Origin: Lates calcarifer
Taxonomy: Eukaryota; Chordata; Actinopteri; Centropomidae
NCBI RefSeq assembly: GCF_001640805.2
Contig: NC_066848.1
Span: 10,578,396 to 10,642,395, forward strand
Direction: 5' to 3'
Length of the DNA: 64,000 nucleotides
A program made the translations under genes and the position numbers. Every line of letters begins with the position of its first letter. The stretch's first letter is position 1. Positions 12,731 to 48,100 of the stretch are shown piece by piece. The notes under the pieces are model-generated. The model saw only the letters and a program-made list of their open reading frames with translations, was not told the origin of the DNA and did no database searches.

Positions 12731-15009
12731 GCAGACATAATGGATCATGGAAAAGAAGATATTATGATGGCTTTCTAGTGTTTTATTCACAAACTGGAGT
12801 GAAAATTGTGTTCCTAAAGGGAGCATCTTAGTCTGAATGCTTGTCCTATGTAAATCATCTCACTTTTTGACCTGGTTATTTATCTGAATGAATCAACAGA
12901 GAGGCATTACTCATCCCCATGTCCTATGCCTGAGAAAAGGTTGCGCATTTAGTGACTCTGAAACACCCCATGATGTCAGGCTAGGAATTTCATTTTAAGT
13001 TCACCTGTACCAAAACAGTATTACTACTGCTATACTGATATTTTAATCTTGCACAGGTTCTTTACATTGTTGCAAAACTTAGAGCAGAAATTAAAGAGTT
13101 TATTTTTGCAGTGTGCACATTTTAAATTCTCTGCTTACGACTCTTTTGTAACTGTCTTAATCATTATGCTGTTTTCCTGTTTTTCAAGAAGCGCCGAAAC
13201 ATTTCCTGAACTGACGTGTGCCGCCAGTTGTGGCTGCTAGATTGAAGATTGTGTGGTCAGTATGTATGTCAAGAGTTTACTACATTACACATGGCTCACA
13301 AGTCACGTTAACTTTGTAGTAAAATATATTTGCTAGGGCTGTTTCTGTCTGTTTCGGTGCGCTGGGCCAGACATCCACCGACATTTTGGTTTAATTCAAC
13401 TTGATGCAACTTCACTCAGCTTATGGTCTGTGCCATGTCATTAACAGGTTATGACAGATTGACAGATATTATCCCTGCATGATTTTAACATCATCCAGGT
13501 TTGTGACTTTGTGTGCAGTCACACGTTTTATTTTTAATTTTTGCTCAGAATTAGTAAAGCAATTTTATTTTCACAGCTGTGCACCAAGAAAACAGCCTAT
13601 AAGTGTCTTGTAGTCTTTTGAGCACTTTCAAATGGGCGCACCCTTTATACAAGGTTATACGTTTTATCTAATGGCTTTATTAATGGTTAATCATTTGCTA
13701 ATTCTCTGCAGATTAATGCCAATAAAAAGAACAACTTTGTTTTTGCAGATTGTCTAAAATCCACATAGTAACTCAGAAACATTAACAACTGCAGACCAGA
13801 TGGATTAAAACCCTTTACTGATTACTTGATAGCTGCCTGATTACCCTGTAGAAAAGATAAGCAGTTAGCAAAAGACTTTTTCACAACCTGGAGATACAAA
13901 CGTTATGAATGGCTAATATCTGCTGCATGAGGGGTATAATTTATTAACCAACTATAAAGCCATTAATACAACTATTAAACCCTTGATAACGTAGTAGCAA
14001 GTGTTACCTTTTTAGTAATAATTTACATTGAGGGGTGATTGGTGTGGATCTGTTGTAACAGCAGCACTTCGTAGGTGCTTTCACCTGTAAAATGACGAAG
14101 ACACAAAGACTATACGCAACAATGAGGCTCTCAGAGATATAATCAGTGAACTGTAAAGCGACTTGTCTTTTCTACGTTAAAATTAACCTGCAACCGTTAA
14201 CATCAACATCATATAACGCTGCATTCTGGGAGGATTTACTTGTGTGTGTAACAATTTGAACATTAACCGGTTCACTAAAAAGCTAGGTTACTTCCTTTTG
14301 TGTTAAAGACTTGGTAACCTCGGCAGAAGAACATGAATTAAGTGGTGATGTTTCCAGCCAGAGGACGGCGACGTACACTTTTTGCCGTTCCGCTTCTTTT
14401 CAATTCAGCTTGCGTAACTGACATCGGCTAGCTTTGAAGTTTCCGTTGACGGTAGCCTGCCAACCTACTAACGTACGGCAGTGATTTGAGGCTAGTTAAT
14501 GTTTGTTTTAACGGTTCAGCTTAAGTACGGCGCACCAGAGATTTTGCTGTAACCTGAGCTGGGTGTGCTGTTAGCCAGTAAGTTGTAAAAGCTGCACTGA
14601 CCCCGCTTGGAAAGTATTAAGTGTTAATTTGATACTGTATTGTGAGGGAAACATCATGCCCAACCTCCGACCCAGTCCTGCCGGTTTTGGTGCTCGGCCC
14701 CGTCATGTCGTTATGCTAGAGTATTGGTTGGTATCCGGCAAATTATGCAGATTTTGGGACGTCGGAGGGGAAGGAGGAGGGTTTGAGGCTGGGCCAGCGG
14801 AATGCTACGTGTCTTGGAAGTCCCGTTTAAAAGCCCCGTCGCCTTTTTACGACTACCGTAGCCAAAAGTTTGGAGGTTACAACTCGAGCGAGCAGCAGAC
14901 TCCCCCACCGCCCAGGCCCGTTGTGTGTGTCTGTCTGTCTGTGTGCGTGTGTCTGTGTGCGTGAAGTCCGGTGTTCAGCACTCTGTCGGCGGTGTAACAC
15001 TCGTGTGAA
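12731..15009. other. minpp1-papss2 intergenic region and papss2 5' region
   Basis: The first 1.5 kb holds the minpp1 3' untranslated region and AT-rich DNA without a recognisable gene. From about 14340 the sequence becomes richer in G+C and CpG and runs into the papss2 start, so this part most likely contains the papss2 promoter and 5' untranslated region. The open frame at 14629-14964 ends in a TG-rich run, matches nothing known to me and is probably untranslated leader. Confidence 0.45.
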
Positions 15010-25216
<10,207 letters not shown>

Positions 25217-27362
25217 TCAACACAACACTGATATCACCAGTCAACATTATATTATAAAATGATAGTTAGGTCTTAAAGGGGGTTAAATATACACTACCTC
25301 CATCCCTCCAGGAGTGTTTTAGATAGATTCTTCTTTTATCTTATACAGTAAATGCTCATTTAGAGTGATGAATTTAGATTGCAATAATGAGTAATTCTGG
25401 CAGGGGTGGGTGTTTTGTCTTCACCAAATCAAAATGACTTATCTTAAGCTGTTAAAGCATTACATTTTTACATTCCTTTAAAACTATGTGATTTATAAAC
25501 CCATTGTATGTTTATATGCATATTAACTTAAGCTATGTATTTTAATAAATTAAAGGTAACTTGAGATTCTTTTTTAATGTTTATTTTTGAAGTATAGGAG
25601 CACATCCCAAGACAGGGAAATCATTTTTTATATTTACATGTAATATCTGAAGGATGCATCAAAAAAAAAGATTTCACTTTTGATAGCATTTTATGGCAGG
25701 TGTATCCCAGTCTGTTCCTTGTATGACCTCAATGAAAGCTACTTGCAGTTTTATCACTACCTATGGTGCCTGTTTGTTTCACATGTATGGATGTTAATTA
25801 ATTCATCATGTTAATGTGTCATATTATTGTGAAATACAACATTGATTTTTTTATAATGTGAAGTGCCTTTCTCTCGAATGTCAACATTATAAAAGAGAAA
25901 TTGTTTGAAATTTCTTGCCTGAAATTTGTCTGAGATTTGTGTGCTGTTATCAAGCGGGCATGTGCATTCATGTAATAAACACCTGCAGTTTTAGGAAGAT
26001 AAAAATGCCTACATAAAATGCAGTGATAAAGGAAATTATTTGTTGTTATGAATCTTTGGTGACTGCCTAGTACTGGGATATTGTGTACTGTAACTTAAAC
26101 CAGATATCCTGTACATGTATTTAAATCTTTTCTGTGATACCTATGTCTTGATTTTGTCTGTGTGCCACTGGTTGTGCAACATATCTTACATTACCTTCTG
26201 TCTGTACAGGGTGCGTACTTATCAATTCTGGGTTAAAGGTTGAAGTCGACTGGGCAGTGTGACGTTCGAAGGCTGTGAAGACTAAAGTGCAATGCTGCTA
26301 TCTGCTGGCAAGAACTGGTAAAGGAAAACACAAAAATAATCAAATTAGAAACTGCTGTAAAGGGCACAGCTACTGTTTCTGACAGGAAGTAGGTTTGATA
26401 TCTGCACTCATCATGATAACTTCACTCACTGAGACCAGAGTCAAAGATAGTCCTGTTTTCCTACCTGATGTCCAAAACATCATCATCAGATTTTATATTA
26501 AATGGAGAGGGGACATGCACTAGCAGTACTCAACACATTTGTGCACATTTGTTTGCACTGGAAAACACAGCATTTGGCTCCGGATTGGCTTTGCCAGATA
26601 GATAATTTATAACAGATTAAGGAGATCCTGAGGCGCTTTCAAATTACACTTAAGAGATGGTTGAGTGAACTTGAAGGACTGATTAATTTTGCCAGTCATT
26701 AAGCTGTAAGGGCTTACATTGCTATGGGATGAGTGTTCCTTTAGAGGAGAACCAGTCTCCCCTGTAAGGAGCAGATTCCTAATTAGCCTTACGTGGGATC
26801 AGATCATTTAATCTGCAATGTTCCAGGTAACCCCATTTAAATCTGCTGAACTGCACCCTCGGTGCTTTATAAAATCTCCAACTACTGTACATCCAACATG
26901 TCCCGTCACTGAGAAATGACCAGGATGGCTATAGGTGTAAATCTCTTGTGTCCTACAGGACTAATAATCTTGAATATAGGCTAGCCCAATTTTAATCCGC
27001 CAAAATGTAATGTACCAGAAACACACAAGTCACATCTCCACTTCCATGAGGCTGGTGTGCAAGGATTTAAACCAAAATATGTCAATTAGTTATCACTGAT
27101 TTTATCTGGAGTGGTTTGTACAGCTGTCATGTTGCATTGATGTGGGTTAATTTGGGCCTCCTTGGTTCCAGAGGCAGGCTGATATTTACACAGTGTTCAT
27201 CAGGAGGAGATGGTGTCCTCAGTTACTCAGGTGTGAAGATCATGGATGTGAAGTCCTCCTCATTCTGTGGCTGGTGCTGTTTGACTGTAACAATAACAGG
27301 CCTTATGTACTACTTTCTGAAAGGCAGGTCAGGCAAGTTGACTTTTAATGTGTTGGAAATAA

Positions 27363-27702
27363 AGCCGCAACTAGCGATTGTTGTTGTTGTTGATTAATCT
27401 GCCTATTTGATTCTCTATGACATATCTATAACATATCAGGAAAAAAATCCCATCAAAATCCCATCATTTCAAAGTGACATCTTCACATTGCTCCAGTCCA
27501 TTTTCTTAAAGGAGTAAGATAACCAGTAAATATACGTGAACAGCTGGATACAGTGACTTTTTGGCACTGGTAATTGATAACTAAAATGTAACTTTCTGTA
27601 GATCAACAAAATAATTAATTGAAAAATATTTTCAGATTTAATTTAAACCTTGTAAAACCCTACCCAACGATATACTTGAGATAATTATTTTAGTTGCATC
27701 CT
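27363..27702. repeat. Teleost inverted-repeat interspersed element
   Basis: Left end gccgcaactagcgattgttg and right end ataattattttagttgcatc are imperfect inverted repeats, with internal gattaatctgcc and ttaattgaaaaa typical of the family. Confidence 0.65.
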
Positions 27703-28079
27703 CATCCTCATCAACATTCAACCTCTTATCTATTCATTCATTCATCATTTAGTGTCTGCGTGTATGCAAATTATAATAATAAGAAGAATTATTATTTAAG
27801 ATGTCACCATACAAATTTAGGCTATGGATATATATTTAATCTTAGTGTGTATAACGTATAATGTTTTTTCACTGCTAGTCTGCATCAGTGAAAACGATAA
27901 CACTGCCCATGCAATTAACAACGCTGGTATAATTTAGGATTGACTTTAGGTTTGATTTGCACTTTAAAGTGAATTAATTTTCGAGTGTAAACATAATATA
28001 CGTGTTATGGATTGACACGTTACTCTGACAGATTAGCGACAGTCCGAAATTACAGTTTAAACCGCGAAAAGTGACATTA

Positions 28080-38271
<10,192 letters not shown>

Positions 38272-41200
38272 ACTCTTTTTAAACAGGAAAAGAAGAATTA
38301 TACACCAGAAAAAAGGAGAAAACTTGAATATAAACTCAAAAGAAGAACCTTTGTCCCTTCCCTCCCCCAGACGGCAATAGAATATCATCATGTCAAATGC
38401 CAATTTTAGGGAAAAAAAGATAAATATCCTGACCAATATATTGTTTTTTTATTTTTCTTTTTTTCTTTGGCACGGCCATGTACCATGTGCGAGGTATTGA
38501 CACTGTTGCCCCATGGGAAAAGGTGCTGTAGCTATAAAAATGTGTTTATATATATATACATTCGTATATGTATATACATATATACATGCATATATAAACA
38601 AACTTTTTTTGTGTCAAAGACAATGGAAAGACTACCACAATCAGGAGATGGGAGTTGAAGTGTGGGAGAAGTTAGAATGAAATACTAGGACTATGCTGCT
38701 CCTTCTCCTGTCTAAACCAAGGCCAGTGCTGCAGTCACTTTGTTTCACTCCCTCTCTCCCCCCACCCCCCTTCTCCCCTCATCTTTTACTCTCCCTCCCC
38801 TCCATCCTATCTTCCTTCCTATCCTCCTTTACTGTGAATGCTTCTTGTGCTCTTTGCAGGCTGTCTCACGTGACTTTTGGCCTTTGTGCAGTGCAAACTG
38901 CATGCGGGCAGTGGGTTGGGGGTGGGCGGGGTTATGAAGAGGCTGTGATGATGTCTAAAGCATTGCCATTCCTGTTCCCACTGTGTATACGTTAAATTAT
39001 GCAGAACAAGGCATCCCATGTAATTGTTAATGTTTTTTTTATCCTAAGATAATAAAAATATAATACACAAAACAGCAGGGAGACAAGTGTTTGCAATAAT
39101 GTCAACACTACATTTAAAGGACAGTGGTGATTTGCATGTATTGGAATTGGCGTCCATCCCTAATAAATGTATGCAATGTTGTCTTTTCTTAAAGAAACCA
39201 GCTTTGAGATGTGTCTTCTGCGTGGGGTTCCCCGGTGCTTTGAGTCATGCTCAGAGAATTACATCAGAGGTTTATGTAATGTTCTCCCTTTGCTGTGAGT
39301 AGTTAATGAAAATCATGCAGAATGAAAATGAATTTTGCAATACGCAGTTGTCATCAAACGGCGAGGCCGTTGCAGCCTTTAACTCGACACCACCTCTGTC
39401 AACTGAAGCCGTAATTGTAGGTGCCAGACCCTGCAGTCTGAACTCGAGCACGTGCGAGGTGGAGCATGTGCAGCGAGTCGGGGAGGAAAATGTGCACAAG
39501 TGCTGCACTTGAACAGAAAAATGCTGTAAAGCAGGTTGTCGTCGCAGCTGCTGGAGCTGTGTTAACAGTAACTTCCTGCTTTAAAGGTCAGCGCTGCAAA
39601 TAGCGGGTGGGACCTGAGGTAGGGAAGTGATGGAAGGATTATTATTAAAAGTTCAACTAAGGGCGAAGAGCCCACTTCAAACAAATAAGCGGTGACTCAA
39701 GCAGCGAGCTGAGCGTCTACATTAATGGCGTTCTGTGAGTGAGAAAAAGCTTATATGTGTGGTGATTATCAAGCGTACTCAGTCTTTGGAGAGGTACTGC
39801 AACAGTTTGCTTTCTTTAAAACTTGACTGGTAATTGAAGTTCACACAACTGAAGCCTTTCTCTTTTATGGTTTCTTCATAGATAAGATGGAGAGTTTTTG
39901 TTTTGATATTTCTGCCAAGTAACAGCACATTTCCATTTCCTGAGTTGATTTCAAAGCAAACTGACCTCTGAACCCTGATAAAAACATTAACATTTGGGAG
40001 CCAAAAGCAGCCTGACCTCATACCAAACCATCAGTGTTGCATGCAGAGTGGCTGCTGCTGGTTAATCAAGGCATTCTTCACATGAAATGAGCAGAGGAAG
40101 GAAAGGCTACCAGCCCAGGAGGGAGGAGCACGAGGCCCCGGGTAGTTGAGCCTGCTCTGCTTGCAGGCTTGTGTGACTCCCCAAATGAAAGAGTAACAGG
40201 ATTAACAGCCATGTCACTGTGATAGGAGAGCAGCGAGTGACAAGACCCTGGCTAAAGCATGGCTCAAAGTCTCCTGATAATAAAATAAAGTATGAATTAA
40301 ACATATATATTTAAAAAAATGTTCCACCCCCAGAGGCAGGCAGTCACATAATCCCCTTCTGCTCTATTAAGACTCAGTCCCCGGCTCTTTCGTGTTGATA
40401 GAGACATCAAAGCCAACCAGTGCAGCGTCAAATGAGACAGGCAGTAGTCGCAGGGGCCCGACTGTAATTGGCTGAGCTGAGAAGGAGGGAGAGACTCTGG
40501 TTGATTAATAATGAATGTGCTGTGCTGGATTGAGAAAGACCAGAGAGAGATGCCTCAGCTCTCCACAGGCAGGCAAGACTGAAGAGAACGAAGAGGGCCG
40601 ACTTCAGTGGCGCTTGAGCTGGAGAGTCCACATCTTTTTGCTTTTGATTGCCCTCCTCATCACGTACACAAACACAGACACGGCAGCAGAAGCAGCATCT
40701 GAAATATTAATCTAATCAATATACAGCTTCATTTGTATGTTTTGAGCACTGACTCTTCTGAAAGATTCATTTGTCTGATTATTCCGCATCAACAGTTCTC
40801 TTGAGACAATTTGGAAGAATGTTTGCTTTGTATATTTGAATCTGATGATTCTCTATGGTATGATGCACTATTTTAAAGTATGGCATGAAAAGAAATATGA
40901 TATGAAAGTGGATTGGTGCTGTGTTTACAACCAGTTGGTTCACTTCTCAGGAAGCCTTATGTTAGGCAGTCCATTGTGGAAGCCCATTTCTACCGGGAAG
41001 AAAACAATAAGACGCAACACAAAATAGAAATACTTTAAGTTAAAATATGAGATTAATGAGATTGTAAGTCAAAGTTATTATATAAATGAAATCAGATATA
41101 GTCAAAATTATGACATACTAGGTCTAAAGATTGAGAGGAAAAAATACAACTAGTCCACTAGACATGGCAGATATAGCAGATAAATATAGTCAGATACTAA

Positions 41201-41656
41201 GCCAAAGCCTGACTTAGTATCTCATAATTGTGATTTTGTTTCTTATGAAATTGACTTATCACAAGCATTTATCACAAATAAGTTTTCATCTTTTTCTTCT
41301 GGCAGGAATAGCCTTCCATAGACCATGCATCCAACTACTGTACAGGGAGAGAAAAAAAAGCTAACACCAAAATATAGAGATTTAAGCCTAGTATTATGAC
41401 CAAATGAGGGGGTTGGGGAGTGTGTATCTGTGTGTGTGTGTTGGGGTGGGGGGGTCAGTCTGGCCTACAAAGAGAGGATAAGCCCAAGCTGGTAACCCCA
41501 TTTCCCTTCCATCTGTTGGTAGCAGTTGTAGAGCATGGCTGCACTCACCAGGACCTGGCAACCCATCCCCCTCTTTCTCTGGCTGACTGCACAGCTGTGT
41601 TGCGTTTGGATTAGGCCAAGAATAAAACAGGAAGTAGAAATTAAACAAAAGCTTAA

Positions 41657-41675
41657 ACACACACAGACACACACA

Positions 41676-41712
<37 letters not shown>
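41657..41712. repeat. (CA)n microsatellite
   Basis: CA repeat interrupted by two CAGACA variants at its left end. Confidence 0.95.
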
Positions 41713-41714
<2 letters not shown>

Positions 41715-42937
41715 TCACACAGGCACTGTAACTTACCAAAGACTCAGCAGCAGCACAAGTGACAGCCTGTGGAAAAAGTGCACACACCCACACGTGTAGA
41801 CCATGGCGCTCGCACAAATATACTACAGTATGAACAAAGTCATACTCTGCCTCCCACAGACTCACATAAGCCCAGGCAGGACCACAGGCATATCATTTCT
41901 CTGTGCCCACACTCATGCTCACACATATGGTCTTTTTACATGCTAAGTGCCTCTCTGCCTCTCCTCTCCTCTTCATGGTGGTCTGCTGTGGCGGCTGATG
42001 AGGAAAACTAGCAAACACGCTCAATCAGTCTTGGAGCATGCCAGTGTAATGATGCTGATATGTAAGTATTTTGATTATGAGATGTCACGCAAACATTATA
42101 CTCACAGCACAAATGACTACGAGTAGGATAGAGACAACATAAGTTATTCTGATTACTTATGCATTCACTTTGAGTATGGCTCAGTGGTGCTGGAACATGG
42201 AGACTGTTGATGTCCATAGGGGTAAGAAAGACTTCATTTCTTGCAGATTTTTTAAATTAATCCACTACATTAAAGCTGGAATCCCATCTAGCTTTTCTTT
42301 GAAGGAGATTAAGACAAATGTTATGACTTTCATCAGCATATTATTAAACTTGTATTGTAATTTTAATTCATGTTTTTGCGCTATTTCGTTGCAAGAATCT
42401 AAAAGGTCATAGTTATGGTCAAAAGCAGCACAAAACTCATTCTGAATCACATTTAAAAAAAAAAAATGAAAGTACCATCCAAACTGCATATATCTGAGTA
42501 AAACCTCAATCAGAATACATTGTGCAACATTTTAGCTCTTAAGAGTGTCAGACTATCAAATTAAGTTGTTATTTTCTCCGCTGTGAACTTGGTCCTACTT
42601 TCAGCAAATCCTCTGCGTGGTTTCTCTTTTTTGTATGAATGCACCAAAATAGCCCCGCGATAGCACACAGGAACTATGGTGAATGAGGAAGTGGAATTGG
42701 GAAGAAGAAGAGGAAGAAGAGGAGGGAGAGACGTTTGGAAACACATAAGCCGCACGTACGTATGGAGTAGCAGCACAGTTAGTTTAGCTGGCAAGGTGCA
42801 TTTGATGGAAATCCATTAAAGTGCTTCTCGTCATGAGTTGGACCAACTGTTAATGAATATACGGTAAATGTTTTCAGATGTTATTTTTACTGTCAGGACT
42901 TGAGTCACCTAATGAGTCACACGAGCTCTGTTTCTGT

Positions 42938-42980
42938 TTGTGTGTGTGTGTGTATGTGTATGTGTGTGTGTGTGTGTGTG
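42938..42980. repeat. (TG)n microsatellite
   Basis: TG run with two TA interruptions, about 130 bp before a complementary CA run at 43110-43157; the pair could fold back on itself. Confidence 0.95.
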
Positions 42981-43109
42981 AGTTTTTGTTGACATGGATA
43001 CACCAACATGCTTGTCAGTTTGTGTGTGTTTATGTGCGTCTTCATGAATAAGAGAGGCACATGGAAACACTTACTGTATTGCTGTTGCCATTGACCCCTC
43101 CCCTTTCTC

Positions 43110-43157
<48 letters not shown>
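43110..43157. repeat. (CA)n microsatellite
   Basis: Long uninterrupted CA run, an inverted partner of the TG run at 42938-42980. Confidence 0.95.
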
Positions 43158-43158
<1 letters not shown>

Positions 43159-46100
43159 GTACTTATTCTCTCTATGTGATCAATGAAGAGCACATATGTG
43201 TTCATTGTACTGAATAATAGTCAACATGCGTAGCCAGAGGCAAGAAACATGGAAAGAGGCATATTGGCTTTACCATAGGCCTCCACATACATGCAACCAG
43301 TACAGCACACACACACGTTTCTATAACAGGAACTTGCATTGTGTTTGGCTTGGCTTTCTGTGACAGGAACCCAGTAGTGAAAAGTGCTTCTGCTGCAGGG
43401 CTTTTATGTATATCTGTGTGAATACATGTGCATATAAGAGCGCTCGCTCGTACACCAGAGTCTATACATTTATCAGACTTTACTTTGACAGGCTCTGTTC
43501 TCTACCTGACTTTTACCCTGAAATCTTAGAGCAGGCGTAATCCTTCCCCTGAGCTTCCTCCTCCTCCTCGCTCTCTTCCCTCCCTCCATCTAGTGTCATC
43601 AGGAGGGTAATATGAGGCATATGGCTGCTGATGACAGTCCCTAATCCTCACGCTGATAACTGATAGTTACCCGCGCACTCCTCATCCCCATCTCATCCTT
43701 ATAGACCAAGAACAAGGGAAGGAACGCGAGAGCAAGCGTGTCGGCTGATACTCTTTGCTCAGCCTCCGCGTCCCCTCCACTCTCTGTCTCTCCCAGCTGA
43801 GAGTCATTATCTGAAATGACTGATGTGAGAACGGCTGATGGACAAGACCGATATTAGTGTTTGTGCTGGAGAGTGAAAGTTAGAAATGGTATTGCAGACT
43901 TTCAGAGTTTCAGAGAAGAGAAACTGGCCTCTGGGTTTTATAGTTAATGAGATGCATCTAAAAAGTGTATACTGTACATTTTGAGAGCTTGTGGAGGATG
44001 TAGTCAGAACAAAGGGTCCAAAATCCTGACATACTCAAGTACTTGTCCATACAGTTGTTTAAATTGGTGGACCTGTTGTGTTTTCCACCTTTAGAGGTTT
44101 GACCCTCAACTCATAATATTAACACAACAGTAGTGATGGAATCACATTAATTTTAATTTTCTTTTGCACATTGTTTTTTTTTTGCAAATTTGGTTAAAAT
44201 TTGTGCTACATTTGGATGGAAACAGCAGCCACTGTGGCCACAAGTGGCAACTGCAAGGTGATGGTTTATTTATTATTTGAGTAACTGTAAACTGTAATAG
44301 CTGTAGTGTACTGGTAGAATAAATGGAGAAATATAAATCATTTGACAAAATAATCCCAGGTTTCTCCTAAGCTTTCAACCACTGAAGACCATGAGATGTG
44401 GTTGGAAGAGCTGGCAAGTGGATCTTGAGTTAAGATAAATTTGGTGAAAGTACCATCTCTAGGATCAAGAATGAACTCCCACTAAGAGTCATAAAATAAG
44501 CAAACTGTAATTTCAGGTACAGGACAATATCCATATACAGTTTGCTGATATTAGCTATGATAGCTGTTATACGCTATTGATCATACCAGATGAAGTAAGA
44601 CTCAGGAGCATGACCCTTTACTGAAATGGGCGAATGGGGTTTTATTGCTCATGAGTTGAACTTTTCAGCTGCAAGAGGAAGAATGTGTAAATTGTTTTCT
44701 CAAAAGTTGCATAGTCTTGCTTTAAAAAGTGTGACAGTGATGTTTTTCATACAGCATGTCCTTCACTTTTGACAGACAGGATACAGAAAGGAAGAAATAA
44801 AGACGTGACCTGAACAGTTAGCCTGGTTTTATCCAAAGTTAATCAACACCGCTTAAGATAATTAATGTGCTATGTCTTGTTTATGAATCTTTATTAAAGT
44901 TGCAGTTTCATGGGGAGATATACCCGACAGGCAGTCATAGCAACAACAACAATCTTTTGTTTGGTTTTTTGCCTTTTAACTGGGCCAGGCTAGTTGTTGG
45001 TGCTAGTAAATAACCACCAACCTGTGGTTTACACAGCAAACCACCAGAGCTGCAGTTGTACAGATAATATGTCAGTTTTCTTTCAGATGATAATATTGAA
45101 GGCCATTATTTTAGAATCTTTTACAGCTACAAAGAGATCCTTTTTCTATCTGTCTCACAGTATGGTATGCATTTATTTGAACCTTCTGACGTAAACTTCT
45201 TGTCTGCAAATGTTTATGGGCAGAGCTATTTTTGCCGTATTGGATGATTCCTCTAGAGAAGCAGTGTGCAATGGAAATTTCTGGTGTGTGTACATACATA
45301 CTTGTACAAACAAGTGACATACTTTCTGGGGGCCTAGTGGATGTCAGTCACGGGAGTGGGTAAGCATGGTCTGTCCTCTCATTTAGAGCCTGCCAGTCAC
45401 CCAGCCACTCAACCGGCCCTGGAACCAGCCAGCCAGAGCTTTTTAAAGGGCCTGTGATTTGACAGAATCCCGTGGGGGGAGACGGGGGGATTAGGATTAG
45501 CAGCTGTTTCCCCTCAAACACTGGAGAAGATAGGCTATAGCTACACCACGCTGATGGCAAATTAATAGATGAATAGAACATGCATGCGTCGTCTCAGATA
45601 ATGTGCTAAAGCTCCCCATTTCATAAATAGCGAGTAAGGTGTCCTTTTCTTGAACCCGGCCGTGTGGATCTGCTGTCACACACATACTGAGTAGCAGGGA
45701 GGGAAGCAAAGGCATATTGTGGCCGTGAGAAAGGTTTAAAACATCATCACTTTAATCTGGGAGCACAAAGCCAGCTACAGATTATGCTTCTGCCTCTCAA
45801 GCGATTCTGCTGCAGATCCGGTTTAGATGACCCCTGCTAACACCCTCAGAGACAGGGGCTTTTAACCCCAAACAAACACTGATAGCAAGCAGCCATCGAA
45901 TGAGAACACACAGCAACCACACACACACACACACACAGACGTATTATCAACATTCATGCTCATTGACTGTACCTACCCACTGCATCTAAAAACACATACA
46001 TACACACAGACGACACCCACCATAGCACATGCTCACAACCTCAGACAATGACAGATAAACACACGGGCTTATGTCAGTTCCACTTGCATCCATTTCAGGC

Positions 46101-47298
46101 TATTAAGCAAGACACGAAAAGCCCAAACTGTTGCGTGGCTAACAGGTTTTGAGGTAAAAATGACACAATTGCTGGTGTGAAGAGACAGCACATAATGTGG
46201 CCGTCCCTTGGACTGTCACATATGCCACCTAAAGTGAGGATGACACTGCTGTGATGCTGTCAGAGAGTTACAGCAAAATAAAGGTCCACAAATGCCCATA
46301 TGAATTATCTAAAGATTTTCATTCAGACAAAACTTTGACAGATGTTAAACTCCTCCACTGCTGCTGGCCTTGTGGGACCTGTATTACCTGTATTAAAGTA
46401 GCTGAGGCACCATGAGGTAACACACACACACACACACACACAGATTTTTGCTCAGGCTCTTTTAAACTGGAACACCAACCACACAATTAGCTCCCAGCGA
46501 GTTAATGACAAGTCTTCCCCATTGCTTATAAAAACCTCAAAAGGCCACACTGAATAAGGAAAGAACTTGATGGGTATTTCTTGCATATCTGTCCAAATAT
46601 TGAACAAGTTCAGCTCACAAGATTGACACCCTCTGTATAATTTACAATATTTTCTTTTTTAAAAAACAAGGCTCATTCATGTTTAATTGTAAATATGCAT
46701 TATTCAAAGCTATCTACATTGAACTAGGGCTTAACCTTTGCTGAAGAGAGACAGACGCAGCGTAAACGGAAATGGAAAGAGGGAGAAAGCGAGATACAGG
46801 GGAGAAAAAGGGATATAAAAGCAGGGCGAATTCGACAGCGGTTCGCCACAATACACTTGAGACCTGAAGGATGAGTCAGAGCAGAGATGGCCATGTCAAA
46901 GAAAATTGTGAAAGCAAAAGACAGAGGAAGAAGGAAGGGGGAAATTTCGAGCACAAGTAGCATTCTGTTTGAACTTAACCCTCAATTTTGAACTCAGAGA
47001 ATGAAATTGTAACAATGTCATCATATATCAGTCAGCCTCTTGGAAAAGTTATTCTCTGGCGTGACAAAGCTGTGGGGTTAGTTTTTTTTTTTTTCTTCTT
47101 TTTTTGTGGCTGGTTTTTTACCCAACACTTCAATGAGCCTCAAACTAATTGGTCTCACCCCCCTCTCGCTCACTCACTTCAGCCATTTCTGTCTTTACGT
47201 AGAGCAGATCTGGCAGATTTTTTTCACACTTTACAATTGCAAAGCTTAACCACTCAAACCGCATGGAAAATGTCCCCACACCCTTGAATAACGGTTAC

Positions 47299-47343
47299 GT
47301 GTGTGTGTGTGTGTGTTAAAGAGAGAGAGAGAGAGAGAGAGAG
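47299..47343. repeat. (GT)n(GA)n compound microsatellite
   Basis: GT run followed by a short TTAAA-type linker and a GA run. Confidence 0.95.
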
Positions 47344-47456
47344 AAAGAACGAGGTAAAGAGAGAAAGAGGGTGAGAGCACACCCTGATGTTTCCTGTCTC
47401 CAAATAAAAACTCATGGCTTGTGTGTGCACATGCATGTGTATGCTCAAATGCAGCA

Positions 47457-47503
47457 TGTGTGTGTGTGTGTGTGTGTGGTGTGTGTGTGTGTGTGTGTGT
47501 GTG
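47457..47503. repeat. (TG)n microsatellite
   Basis: TG run with one GG interruption in the middle. Confidence 0.95.
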
Positions 47504-48075
47504 CTTGGTGCACAAAACCACCCATGTTAAAGTGCAAATTCTCATTTTCTACATCTATTATATGTATATGGGTCACAGCTGACTTGAAAGCCTGCTATCA
47601 GCTTCTGCGGTTGAGATGTTAAAAAGCCAGTGGAATATTTAAATAAATGTCAGTGCGTTCACGTACATCTACAGTAGGAGACATGTTCGTTCTCAGCACC
47701 CGTGACACTGCCACTCCCAGCTGGGGTGGGATGGCGTTTCTGTGTGAACTCTAGTGCAACTTAGATAAAGAGGATATACCTTAAAGCTGTCGTGTATTTA
47801 TTCTGCAACACACAAAGCCAGATTCATTCAGATTTAATAAAACAAAACATGCAGAGAGAACGTGCACAGTATCCGGTCTCATGTCTGTCACGCCTCACGT
47901 GTCCCAATGCAGTGGCGGGGATATAAATGCACCATTTCTGTGTCACAATAAACTCAATATCACGTTATTTTCTGAATGATTTCAACCATGACAGAGACTT
48001 CCATCAGATAGAAAATGACAAAGTGCTGAGGTTTCATGTCTGTTCACTTCCTCTGTGATTTCTAGTGTGCATGCA

Positions 48076-48100
48076 TGTGTGTGTGTGTGTGTGTGTGTGT
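48076..48100. repeat. (TG)n microsatellite
   Basis: Perfect TG run preceded by gtgcatgcatg. Confidence 0.95.
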